Shown in pieces: positions 13,020 through 26,180 of a stretch of DNA of 64,000 nucleotides. The translations under genes and the position numbers were made by a program. The notes under the pieces were generated by a model. That model made no database searches, was not told the DNA's origin, and was given only the letters and a program-made list of their open reading frames with translations. Each line of letters begins with the position of its first letter. The first letter of the stretch is position 1. Source of the DNA: Anthostomella pinea (lineage: Eukaryota > Ascomycota > Sordariomycetes > Xylariales > Xylariaceae); NCBI GenBank assembly GCA_963556695.1, contig CAUWAG010000003.1, positions 2,046,001-2,110,000 on the forward strand, in the 5' to 3' direction.

Positions 13020-15870
13020 ATGCCCGACAACATGCAGCTCCCTGCTCACCTACCAGAGTCTGGCACCAACGAAGAATCGAATGGAGTGCAGGAAGGTAGG
13101 AGCCGGGTTAAACGGACGCTAGGTATGCCCACCGATGAGGTGGCCGACAGGAAGCAACGAAGACTCCGGTTCAGGGGTCAGCTAGGCGGTGAACTCTCTC
13201 AGGAGAACAAAGGGTTAGCTGCGACGCAGACCGCGAGGGAATCAGCCTCTATCGCTGGAACACCAGTTGTCTCATCAACAGCACCGATGAACAATGCTCC
13301 AGAGCGAAAGCCCTGGCAGTCTCTGGTCGTTGGCGACTTGGGCCAGAACCTTAGTTACATCGAAGAAAAGGACCGCGAGATCGAGCAGTAACGCTTCATT
13401 GTGAAACACCATGAGGAGAACTCGCCAAACCAGGTAGAACACAACAACAGGATCCTTGGAAGACTATTGGCAGAAAGGGCGGCAATGGAGGATAACGAGG
13501 AGAACAACATGCCAGAGTATGCCTTTCCCTCCGGCCTTGCCAATTCACCCCGCTGATATCTACCCTCCAGAGACCAGCGAGAAGAGAAAATCCGTATCGC
13601 AGAGCGTATAGACTCGTTAAAATGGGCCATTGAAACCTGTCAATGCGAAGACGAGAAAGTTAATATCCAAGCTGCGATGGAAGGATACCAGACAGGGCAG
13701 ATCAAGTACTCGAACTCCTTCACCCTGATCTATGCCGGGCATATCGTCGATACCTGTCTCACGTACAGATCTTTCTGCATGGACCGACAGGAGAGACTCG
13801 ACCGTTATTTTGCAGACTTCGGCTCAGGTTGGTTATGGCACGAGCCCCCCTTAGCCGGTCCAGGCCTCGATGCACTAGCGAATAAAGGGCTCTGCCTTGA
13901 TCGTCATTACGGAATAAACGACAAGTACCATATCAGCAGCTATCCCGTGTCCTTGAAATTCACCATCGACCAAAGCATGGTTGCGAGAGGGCGCACAATG
14001 AATGGTAGGAAGTCCACACATGGTATGGCGCAAAAACCGCAAGACAACGTATCATGTCATTTGGAGACGCTCCTCGACAGCGGGAGCACGTTCCCAATGT
14101 TGACTGAACAAGACCGCGCTCGATTGGCTATCGACTTGGACCAATACCCATGTCAGGGGGTGATGAAAGTTCAAAGCATCGATGACAAGATAGATATTAA
14201 GTTTTACGAGATGCATGTATCTCCGTGCTCGGAATGGGGCGAAACAATCGTTGGTGAGGGAAACCAAGCAGGGTGGCCAACGGAGCCACGGACTCTGGGA
14301 GGCTTCTATCCAGTCCAGTTCCGGGCCGTTGAAAACAATCATGTGGAATATACCCACCGTCTTTCAGGTATGGTGCCGTTTGAGGCATGTTATGTATCCT
14401 CAGCACCGACATTGAGAAAAACTTGGCTCGGAGAGGATCGACGAGACGTGCTCGGCGCTGCTCGATTCCCAGCCCACTGTCGGTATGACTCGTTGAAGAC
14501 ACTGCGGCTGGATATTCCTGAAGATTTACGAAAGCTGCGAAAGCAGACACGGACACCGGATCGTGTGCTATTCCTACACAATATCAACGACAGTCAGAAT
14601 ACTCTGTTGACGGATAGTGACACTTTGGGTGTCAGGGGGAAGAGTGAAATCGCGATCGGGCGAAATAGGACGATCCAGCGGCCGAACCAACCGCCATCCA
14701 CAAAGGCGGTCGCAATCAAGACGATAGTGCTCGAGCCACGGAGCGGAGCCTTCAGAAAAATAGCAGAACCCGAGCTGGGGTGGAGGGAAGACTTCATATA
14801 GCTCGAGGTTGGCACCGAGGAGTTTGCTTGCGAAGTTGGACAGAAAATACGAGGGCGACCTGGCAACCCTTTTCAAGAAAGCGAAGAAGATTCCCCAGTA
14901 AGAAAACACCGAATTCGTCATCCCAGAGCTCTTCGAGAAAAAAGTAGATACTCCAGACCACAGGATGGAGCGGCGGGTGCGGTAAATCGCAGCTGGTAGT
15001 ACACCTCAAAGCCAAACGTTCAGTGGGCACACCGCAATCAATCTGAAGATGTGGTTCTCGTGGAAGGCCTGTCCGCCATATGTCTGCGAGGCAGCGGTAC
15101 AACAATTCTCGCCTGACTAAAACCAAATGTTGGCGATCATCGGGGGAATAGCACAGGGTGGCCAGCACCGGTGACTTGAGATGCCGAGCAGTATATGGTC
15201 GCTTGCTCTGTGCAGGTGATACAGTTGGTTGTTGGACGGCGGTATGCAAACTGGCCAAGGGTATCTCAGCATTGGGTTTGTGGTTGAGAAGCCCTCCAGC
15301 CCACACTGGAGACCTGGAATTGCACATATCGGTCATAGCTGCGCCATAGCACGCACGAGATGGCGGCTGACCGGATACGGGCGCACACCTTAACCCGACG
15401 TCGTCGTCTTGCGAGTGGCAAGCAACGCTTCCAAAAGCCTTCTAGAAAACGAAACGTCACCGCAGGAGAATAAATGCAAGGTCACTTTGATTGATCTCGG
15501 CGGCGCTCCGATCACAATCTCCTATGTGTGCCCAACAAAGGGTGTCGTGCATACGCGAATTTGAAGTTGCGACTGATGGGAAAAGTCCAGCCCGGCTCGG
15601 AGATTGACTGCGACCATATCCCCCACAAACAGGGTCCGATGGTAATGATTCGTCGGTGCCTCCGTCCAATAAAGAACCGGTAGTCGAGGACTGAGATAGG
15701 GGAAAGAGAGAGACATCGAGGAGACGACTGTAAGCGCGCGGGCGATTTGAGTTGCCAGCCCGATTGGCAAGCCTCCGAGATGATATGGGCGAGACGACGT
15801 ATTGCGAGCGGAACAACCGTCCGTAACGCGGTGCCACTCGGCTCGGCTGCCGCTCGTATGGAAGCTGAAC
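13020..15870 (+). pseudogene. decayed gene for a retropepsin-like (DSG motif) fungal protein
   Basis: The start is ATG 13020. The frame runs to a TAA at 13389, yet the same frame continues with coding character to a 54-bp intron (13517-13570, GTATGC...CTCCAG). It then runs through an open stretch to a TAG at 14799 and goes on, still coding-like, with stops at 14997, 15114, 15177, 15285 and 15336. Frameshifts appear near 15470 and 15545, and coding-like sequence fades near 15870. The central part has LLDSGSTFPML (Asp codon at 14076), the D-S/T-G signature of retropepsin-fold aspartic proteases, followed by a conserved-looking region and an Arg/Lys-rich tail. Each stop is one C-to-T step from CAA, CAG or CGA. 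I infer an inactivated member of a fungal gene family; no reverse transcriptase or integrase is visible. A shorter live protein from 13571-14801 cannot be excluded. Confidence 0.65.
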
Positions 15871-18800
15871 ATTCTCTGCCACTGGCCGGGAGCTGTAGTT
15901 GATGACGGCAAAGTGACACCATATCAGAGTCTAGGTAATGAAGGCTCCAAGCCATACTGGCGAAGACAGAGAGCATCATCAGCCGTCCCCTTCAAGATGC
16001 GTCTTCACCATGCGAGCCGACCCTTCCTGATCGTCGACGCACCCACGGCGGCCCGGCCTATCGGAGAATTCTCTGCAGAGGGTGCCAGCCAGCGCACACA
16101 ACCTCTCATTTCCGGCCTTGCTTCTTGCCTGGCTGGCCTGCTTGCCTCCATGCATGGCATGCATTGCCTCTTTTGTTTGCCCTGCCTGCCTGCCTGCCTG
16201 CTTCGTGGCTTGGTGTCGAACCTCGGGGCCGGGAGGAAGACACGCAGCGACGCAGGCTGGGCTCTAGGCTCTAAGCGGCGAGACGAGGCCCCGGAGAGCT
16301 GTGCTGGCAGCAGCATCAGCAGCATCAGCTATGCAACGCGAGATTGAATTCCCAGTGCAGAGTGCCAGAGTTGAGGGAAACCAAGAAGGCGGGCGCGTCT
16401 GCAGGGTGTACCAAAGAGAGTAAAAAAGAAAAAAAGAAAAACGCGTAAAGTGGTTTCCTCGTGGAGTAGCAGTGGCACTTCCCGTCTCAAGTCAAGTATG
16501 TCAAGTGTCAACCCCACGTCTGGCCATTCTTTTTTCTTCGTGAAAACAAAACATTGAACAATTGATGACACCGCCTTTCTTTCTCACACCGAGCCTGACA
16601 TCACGAGACCTCGCACGCAGGGGAGACAATGCCGCAGAGAATCCGCTCTGCACGCAGTAGCGGTAGCGCCCAGCCAGCCAGCCCCAGCCCAGCCGGAAGA
16701 GCCTCGGGAGCGGGAACGACGGGCGTCCAGATGGAGCCCGCAGTTGCCATCTCGTCATGAATAGCCCCAGACCCGCCCGTTGCCCAGCCATGCGAAAACT
16801 CAACTACACCGTTAGCTACTCTGGGGAGAGGAAAAATCTCTGAAGAGGAGCCCTTGGGCGTCTGCCGTTGATTCATGATTCGCCTGCACCGCGGGACGGG
16901 AAGGAGATGCATGTTTCTGAAGCTCGCGACGCCGCACAGTATGTCCGTGGACGATGGAGTTGGGAGCCACGATGGCGCCGGTGGGAACTCATCTTGAGTC
17001 TGTGGACACGCACAGTATCGTTGCCGTGGCATCTCATCGTGCGCCGTCTTGCGCCTGCCATCGCCGGCGGCCAGGAGATTGGAATTGCATTTATACTGTC
17101 CCAAAGTGCCACCTGCAAGGCACGTCTTCCTTGCGTGTCTTCAGCAGGACCAGACCGCATCGTGACCGACGCTCCGAACGCGTCTAGTTGTCTGGTCGAC
17201 TACCGCTACCATGGATCCTTGGGGGAGGCTGGGGTTGGCGAAGAAGAGAAAAGTATCACTGAATACATGTGTCATAACTGAGCATTTTAAACGGAATATT
17301 CGCGTATATGCCTGCGCAGACTGCAGTGCATCCAGCGGGGCTCACGATGTCTAGCAAAGACACTGAAGTACCATGATCACCGGCACTGGAGATCGGACAT
17401 AGCAACTGTATGCACAGAAGGCGCTGATACTGTATGTGACATGATGTATGCAAGCCATCTGAGACAGCCTCGCATCCCCGGGTTTGGCGTGAACAGGTTG
17501 ACAGGAAAAGAATCGCCTGGTCGGCGATTGATCGCCACCTGTCAAGGATGAGAGAAAAGGAAGAAGGATCAGCATCAACCTCAGGACCCTGAATCCTGAG
17601 TGCGGAGCAACAGGCGACTTCAACATGACCATTGGGTGGGCAGCTAGGCTAGAGGTCAGTGCAATATTCCACGGAAGTGCCGAATGAACCGCGTCCCATA
17701 CGCTCTGATACAAAAAGAAACATGATCCAGGGATCCCCAGAGACGTCGAAGAAGACCCTCGTCGTAAACCAATAACTAGCTGCCTCTTCGGGAAAGTGTT
17801 CGTTCGGGTGCTGATATCAGCCTCAGCCCAGGCCGGCTGAGTCTGACGACGCGACGGCTCTGGTGATTCGCGTTCCCAATTGCATCCTGGTGAATTGGTG
17901 ACTGAAGAGGGGTTCGTGTCGCGCCGCTCACAAAGAACATACCGATAATAGGCAGTACTATTACCGTAGCAGAGCATGTCAAAGTCCCCGTGTTCTGAAC
18001 CTGGAATATGCCCTCTTCGGGCACCAGGATGTTGGAAGGGCCCGGAGCAGAGAAGCATCTCGAGCCTTGTTCCTCCGCGCGGGATCAGCGTGTCGTGATA
18101 GGCCGGCTGTTACGGTTGGCTTCAGCTTCCGTCTGGGAAACTCTGGGGCGTCTGACCACCACCAAGGTCGTTCGCGTCTCCGATTGACCAATTGCCCTTC
18201 TTCTGATGATAGCCCTGCCGAGTCATCACAACGCGGGGTGTCATTGGAGGTGCTAGGAGACCTAGGATCAGGCTAAGATGATGCCGGTCAACAAGCCAGC
18301 CTTTGCCCGGACCGCAGGCCGCTCAAAGGATGGATGCACAAACGCGTCATATTCCTCAGCTATCACGTCGCCCTCGGCTATCACGTCGCGTGCAGAGTAA
18401 TAATATTTCCCTCGCGTTACCCCGGCCCCGATGACGAGACAGAAAATCAATCCGGTTCAATCAGCAGCGCCAGTGTCGCCAAGAGATTGCAGCTTTGCGT
18501 GAAAGCAGCATCGGGCGGACCATCACAACGTCTGAGCGCAGCACTGAGCAAGGCGCGGGAACCTCACGATATAACCGTAAGGCCTAATACTGAATTGTAA
18601 CTGAATCGCACGTTGGTTTGCCCGATTCGGCCGTGGACTCTTCCGACCCCCGGGTACAGTCGCGGCTGGCGGCTACCCGTCCCCGGGCCGTGAGAGACTT
18701 TGGTGCTAGACGCGGCTTCAATTGACAGACCTGCGAGAGGGTCTGTTCGCCGCATGGGAGATATCAAATACCTGCACAAACCGTTGGTACATCCTTTTGG

Positions 18801-21800
18801 GTTCGTATTACTTTGTATGCCGCGTGGGAGCACCGATGATGGCCATATTTTGGTGCCACGCGGGACGCAGACCCGGCAGCAGCACATGTTGAGGGACCGC
18901 TGCGACCTGGATGCTTGCCACCCTTGCAAATTGCCTTGCCCAATGCATGTTGCGTTCCCCGCGAGTACAGTAACATGACATGCGATGTGACGCTGCACTA
19001 CAGCGTTGAACGGCCTGGAATATCTCTTCATCAACTTCGAAACGTCGGCAATTGGTGGGAGGCGCTGTCCCAAGGCTCTCAGAGCATCGATGGAAACCGC
19101 CGTTCAGGCTGTCGTCTGATAGGTGGTTCCGGAGGATTCTCCGTGACCTTACCTCACATCACGTCACACGTTTATAGCCTGTAGCCTGACTGTGATATAT
19201 GAATCATGACCCCTGGCTTTTCGTGAGGTCCGTTGCCGACATTGTCAACCGTACACAGTGAACTGAATCATACACGGGATGATCCGGTACCTCGGACATT
19301 GCGACGCACGCAACGAAGTCCAAGATCACCTAGAGGCCAGGTGGTCTTGATCAGTACGGTGTAAATAACGTTCCGCTTCTGCTGGCAATCCCAACTGTTA
19401 ACAGCCGTTGAATGTGGCCCTTTTGGGGAAATGGTTCGAGGGGTGACGCGATCAGTAAGATTACCTTGCCGTGGTCAGCGGTCTGGCAGGTTAAGGAGAG
19501 GTTTGGCCAGCCAGGGGGAATGAAGGCCTTATTAAACAGTAGGTATGAGAGAAGGATGCCAAGTGATTGCACGCCAGCACGCGTGGGTAGAGCCTCACCT
19601 TTATTACAGTATTGATCAATACCAGCTGGTTGTTTCCTTTCCTTTCGTTTCCGCATAAAGCTAAATCTGCACAACGCTGCCGGGTTGCATTAGATTGGGT
19701 TTGTGAGATCCAGATTCCCGGTACCAAGCCTCACTGTGGCTTGGTATCTCTGTCACCTTCAATTTTGTCACTTGCTTTGTTCTCCTATTTAACCCCTTAT
19801 CACAAGGAGGCCAGAGCTTTTAGATCGATAATTAGACCCATTCTTGCGCATCTGGAAATGAAATGAGCGATGACAGCCAGCTGGTAGCGTTCATGCAGCC
19901 CGCGATTTCCAGGAGACGCCTTATGCATATCTATGGGGTTGACGTTCGACGTCTGACGCATGAAGCAGTTCAGATGACTTCCTATAGCTGCTTGCCATTG
20001 GCATGAACCGGAAGTTATTTCTGACCCATGAGCTCATCAAAGGTGTTTCGGACATCGGTAGCAGTTGGTCTGCAGTTCCCGATATCAGCATCACGGTTGC
20101 CCCGTGATTGCGAACTTTGGACCGTGCAGTCGACTAGGACACCGGGAAAGATGTCTCATTTACATGATTGCCGGCGCCGTTGAAGAGACTATCATGCCAA
20201 GTCCCCACTACGGTACGCTTTAAATCAGCGAGATTACCACCTCTGCCGACGCGTCTATGGCGTTTCGCAAACGTGTTGTCGCGTGGATAGGTCATGGGAC
20301 CATCGTATCACGACGTCAGCAGTCTGGTTATTATTAGTCGGAGTTTTCTGGGAACCGCCAGGCGCTATGCTGAGCCAATCCTCGAGACTCGGTCAGTCAG
20401 AGTCGAGACATCTGCAAGCCCAAATGAGTTCAAGCATTCATCTACTGTACTGTACATAGTCAGACGTCAGGTCTCCTATTATGATGCATCTGCGGATTCG
20501 ACAGTCGGTAAATCAGGGGGCGGGGCGACGGAGGCGGGGCGCCCAACTGCATCATAAATGGATTACAACAGGCTACAGCTCCAGGCTATTGGCTCCCAAT
20601 TCCAAGTTTAGAAATCTCACCAGCTATGTGGTCTTATTCTTCACCGCCGGAGTTGTGTGAGCAATGCAGTTAATCCGGCCGGCTGGGACTTGTTAGAATT
20701 TGGGACCACGCGTGCGGGCGACGGGAGATCTGGTGATCTGCATCGACAAATAGAAAATCCCATGGCCCGGGTGCAAGAAATTGCATGTCTCTTGGGTATG
20801 CACGCTAGCACTAGCAGCTCAGCTTGTGGCGCATTATGAATGAATCCTTCGGAGGTAACCAGGGTTTATCGTAGTTGTCCATGCTTTGGCATTGACTTCA
20901 AGCTTTTGGTAATAATAACGTCCTGGTGTATGTAGAATTCCCGCCATACAAGTCATCAGCGCGATCGAGGTCTTCTTGGTGGTGTTCACAACTAGTAGAC
21001 CAGCCACCAGACACGACTAGACGTCATGGTCAGTTAGAGTCTTGACAGAGTGAAGGCTATCCAACGCCGGCCAACGCACGTGTTGTCCCGCTCGCGTGGG
21101 CCGTGGAGAATAGTCGCGGGTCAAAAGACCGCTGAAATTACCGGAAGGCTAGCGTTAGGCAATTCGAGACTTGAGAGCTGACGATTGAAGTTTCAACTGG
21201 CCCAACGCGTCGCTCTCCAGGTGCACACAGTGCGCGGGTTGGATCGCGGGTTTCGTGATAAGGCTGAATGGGATCCATCAGCCACAGGTTCAAAGTTGCA
21301 GCACAATCGACACTGCATGACAATGGGATGCGTTGTTTGTGTTGAAAGAGTCTCGACCTCGATGGCTGATGTTTCATTCTGAAGGTGGTGAACGATGGGA
21401 ATGACCAGTTCCGGGCCGCTGGCCCGTCAAAAGCCTTGACTCTTGAAAAAGGCAAAACATGAAGTCGGCATCTTCCCATTCGGGAATATTGAAATTGGCC
21501 CTGGTTGTGGCTTGCGTTGTGTGGCGTTGATGCGCATCCAGACCAGCTCCCATGATTAAACTCTCGCGAGGGACATTTCGTGACACTGATCCAACGCGGA
21601 TGGTTCGGCTGTTCACGAAATGTCGGGCAGTTCTGCTCTGATCTGATATGTCCTGTCCATCATCATGCATGCAGCTTGAGAGGATCCCTTACTGCGAGCT
21701 TGATAGCTCTGCTCTCTCGTATTCGTTGGTACAGATAGACGAACGAACGAGATGGAGGGGCAGCGATGGTTCAGGTTGGCGCAGATGCACGGCGAGTTTC

Positions 21801-24800
21801 AGGAGTAGAGCTCCCAAATCTACCCATTGGCTCTCGTGCGCTTCAGTGATCAATCCGTGGCAGACAAGCGAGATCGCAAAACCTGGATGCGATGTGGTCA
21901 TGGGGAAAGACTGTGACTGCGTCGACACGCCGTTGATTGAACTTCCGATGTGGGGTGACTGGGGATGAGGAGCTGAACAGTCGACGGGAATCCCACCATA
22001 GAGGTCGAGAACTATTCCATGTCTCAGTTGACGAATGAGAAACTGCTAACCGGCTAAAGCAAAAAGCAAAAAACCTGGCTGGGCAGGCCTCGTGGCGTGG
22101 AAAAGAGAAACAGCCCAAAGCGGCCAACAAACGAGGGTTTTCATCAACGTCGGCGAGGTTCTAGACATCGGATATGTGTTTCTTCTGCTTGAGTCCAAGA
22201 AACACAAAGTGACGCGACCTCGCATATTGAATGAATGCAAGGACGGCATCGAGCCGAAAATCTAACTTCTACCTTCTAGCTTCATCAGTCGTGGAACGGC
22301 ACGTGAAGTCACAATGGCTGCAGGCAAGGGCCGTCCTGCGGTATCAGACGCCGGACGCCGTGTGGCAGATCGCGAGTCCGTGTAGCTCATCATACAGGGG
22401 GAGACGGCATGAAGGCAATGTGAGGTAATTGCGGCATGCTGCTGGAGACCGTCTCGGTAATGTAGGTATGCCGGCGGTATGGTATTGTATGTATGCAGTC
22501 CGGGAGCATCGTGTCGTGGTGCTGCTGCATTTCCATTGTGACGGTTCTGCTCGCGTGGGATCAATGTATGTCGGCATCAGCCACGTCTGACGTCTTCCCC
22601 TTTTAGGGGTATCGTCTCCAACCAACAAAGTGCTTTACGAGACGATGAAAATTTGCCAGAGAGAGATGGAGATGGTCCACGTTCAACAGTTGTAATAAAA
22701 GCTGGTGCGTCTCCTCACCGTCACAGTGCCCTTTTCCGCTTGTAGCAGAAGAGACGAAATCCGACTGAACGTCACCAAAACGGAAGATCGCCAAACGGAG
22801 ACGCGAACTGAATACTGCGGAAGACCCTGCGCGGCCGGCAAGCATTCCGTCGGTCGTAGGCCGTGTGAATGATCGTCCCTGAGGTTCAGTTGTGAATAAT
22901 TAGAGAGCATGCGACTAGTAGCAGACAATGTCATTGATGATGGACCCTTTGGCTTCTTTTTCTTCTCTTTTCTCCTTCCCCTGCCGTCATCTCCACCGCT
23001 AGACGCGTGGGAGAGGCTGGTGATTCGTGAATGGCGGACCATGACTGAGAAGACTGCAGCAACGGCTGTATTGTAATGGGTGGAAGTGAGCGAGCTGTCC
23101 CACGCCGAGCGGGAGCACAGCAGGCCTGAAGTCAGAAAGCAATCAACAGCCCGGCCACGATAGGCTCTCAGCCAACCAGCTACCCACCATGTCGGTAACA
23201 CTGCGTGTCCGATCTAGCTGGATAGGGGTGCTGTATTGTCCTTTGAAATGCTAGGGGTCGTGCTGTGTATCTATCGAAGCAGGCCGTGGCCAACCAAAGA
23301 CTTCCTTGGATGCTATCGTCATTCACCTCCCCATTCCCCGGGCCGCTGGAACAGGCTGAGGGGGAGACCGCCTGGCCGTCCCTTCGCCTGGTTCTATTGA
23401 TGATGGAATCGTTCCATTGGCAGCTGGGGGCCGTGTCGGTGAGCTGACACGGTCAGACTGGCTACTAGTAGGTGAAGGCGGCGGCCGCTGTGATGACAGC
23501 CATGCGAGCTGGACGCAGCGAGATGGATCCCTCTAGACATGACACGCATGATTTTAATTGAATTTTCAAGTCGTGTAGGACCGCGTCAGGAGGGCATGGT
23601 TGGTTTGCTGGCGCGAGATGGCCCGTCCGGCTTGCATTCGTGCAGATTGATTTCCTGCTTCCAAGGGCTGAGGCGACGCTAGAAGCATCCCCTTGACCCG
23701 TCCCCACGGTCCAATGCTCCTGTGTGGCTGTTCAGAACTCTGATGAATTTCGCAGTGCCTATGCGGACTGGGTCTAGTAGGATTCGGCTCTCTGCTAGCA
23801 ACACGCTCCTTTGGTGTACTGTGCAACGTTTGAACGCGCAGCAGGGAGGAGCGTGTAAAGTGGTTGCGGTATTATAATTAGCATCTGCAGGTTTAACGCA
23901 TGTCGTAAGTCGGGACGGACTCATCAGGAGGCTCGGCGAACTAATCTTCCAAGGTTGTTACCAGAACGCAGCTGTGGTCGTGCATTTACATTAGAGCCCG
24001 TTCCAATTGAGAGTCAGAGGCTGGGTCTACTGCTGCACTGTATTCGTACTGTACACTACTTGAACAGACACGAACTGCAGTCGTAGATATCATTTCTGTC
24101 TCAGATGATGCGCTTCACTTCATTCCCTTCTCAATGCCTTGAGTACTAGGTCACCAAGCAGCGATGGCGGCAAGCCATGTTATCTCATGTTGTTGTTGGT
24201 AGAGCGCCGGATACGTGCATTACAAGTCTTATGGCAATACCAGGTATGCTGGTATGTTGCCATGACCATAAAGGGGCACTATATAGAGGCGACGTAATAC
24301 AGTAGCAGTTTGCGCGTTAGTGATCCGCTTGACACGGTGCACAGACTACTGAATTCGCTGCAATGGCCTCTTCCCAAAACGCAACACGTCCAGTGCTCTT
24401 GCTACAAACCACACTGGCCTGATTTCCTGTCGCATGCTGCTAATGTCGGTCGACCTCGTGGTGTTTGGCCGCGGCTAGGTTAGTATCATGTGGGGAGATT
24501 CCCCATATTGATAAGGTCTTTGCTGTTGTCCGTTCGGTATTTGCATCCGGCGAATCATCGAATGACGACGCAACAAAGCAGAGGGTTGGTATGAGGGCGG
24601 CCGACGGCGAGACTAGTGCAAGCCTGGAGTGAAGAATGGCATTAGGTGCATATCTCCATCGATCTTGACTCTTGAAGGACCGGCCTCATGGCCACCAATG
24701 CCAATGCCAACACAAACAGAACACTGGCCTCGGTAGAAGCGACCTTTCAATCCATTGATACCATTGCAGAACAAATAAACAGACGGACGCCGGCTACTAT

Positions 24801-26180
24801 TACTGGTCAAGGTGTCCAGCATAAATAAATGCTACTGACGTACTTTTACAGTTGATCAAAGGCGTTGTTGATCTAGACCGTCACAATTATTAGTCAAGGG
24901 GCATGTGAAGATACCAACGAATGTGCATACACATATGTAGGTCTGGTATGCGGCTTCGAAGCACAATGCAAACGGATAACCAAGTGAAATGAGACTGCGG
25001 CTTCAGTCTAGACTCAACCAACGGCCATCGCCAACTTGAAGTCTGACTACATCCTACCTGACTCTCGCCTGCCGGTACCAACGCATGCTATTACTGCGTA
25101 TCCATCTCGAAACCCACACGTCCTTGATACTGTGTTCCTTCATCGCGTAACCGATTGATACATACAGTCTGGGTCTCTGTCTGGGTCTCTGAGCATCGTC
25201 ACCAGTCTCCATACCCCGACCTCTTGAGTCTTCATGTCGGATGATAAATATAACACGATTCCCTGGCAGCCTGGGCAGTTATGGGAGGACATGACTCTTT
25301 GGCTCGTCCGATCACCAAGAGGCTTCTTCAATATCTGTTACCCGTTGATCCATGCAGTTATCCATTTCCCAGCCGAAGTGAGAGGAAGAACAACCAACCG
25401 ACACCTACCCGTCAGCCCGCCAGCCCATACGAATCATTGATAGCCGTCGAGACTGCTCCACCACCAGTCAGACAGAGAGACAGACACGCTGACACGGTGC
25501 ACGCCTGGACGCCCCAAGATCCGCCGGCCAAAGCAATCAATCAGGCAAGCAAGCGGACAAGCAAGCAAGCAGGCCGGCAAGCAAGGTCAAGGTTGCAGTG
25601 CTGCCTCGCATCCAGCACGGCGCAGAAGAGACCGTAGGTGAAAAGAGAAGGACACTGTCAAGACTGGGATTTCAATTGAATCGACAGTGCGCTGCTGTCA
25701 TTGGCTGCCTGGTACGTGACAAGTGGGTATACTGGGATCCCAGCAGCTGACCTACAGCTGACGGAGGGCCCTACAGGCTACAACAGCCACTGCTCGCTAC
25801 CTATCGCTTGGCGGCCTGGTTACGTCCAGCGGTGCCCTGTCCAACGACTCCCAGCCTGTCCGCTTAGTCTGCTGTAGCCCGCCTGCTAGGTACGTTAACG
25901 CCCCCTAACTAGCACTACTGGTACTGTGCACTGTACTGTGTGCGCACCCACCACACACCACCCACGTCGTCGGCCACTGATCTCTTGCATCTCACAGGTT
26001 CCTCCGCTGCGCGTTCCTTGCACCTGCAACATTGCTTCCTGGGCCCATCCCGGTCCTGGCACTGGTGCGGTCGTGCTGGTGGCCCTGGTCGGCCCTGGTC
26101 GGGTGCTACAGACTGGAGACTGGTAGTTACTGGGACGCTTCGCTCGCGGCCGTTTCTACATGGTATGGTGCTGGTGTCTT
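15871..26180. other. long gene-poor region
   Basis: About 10 kb of near-average base composition with only short, unconvincing open frames on both strands. Visible low-complexity patches are CCTG repeats (about 16125-16200) and CAAG/GCAA repeats (about 25545-25585). No transposon protein, tRNA or RIP-like AT island is seen. It may be regulatory DNA for the downstream cyclin gene, or very old degraded sequence. Confidence 0.5.

Noticed and set aside
17351..18058. 235-codon minus-strand frame in the gene-poor region
   Set aside because: No recognisable domain, uneven composition and no supporting neighbours; treated as chance.
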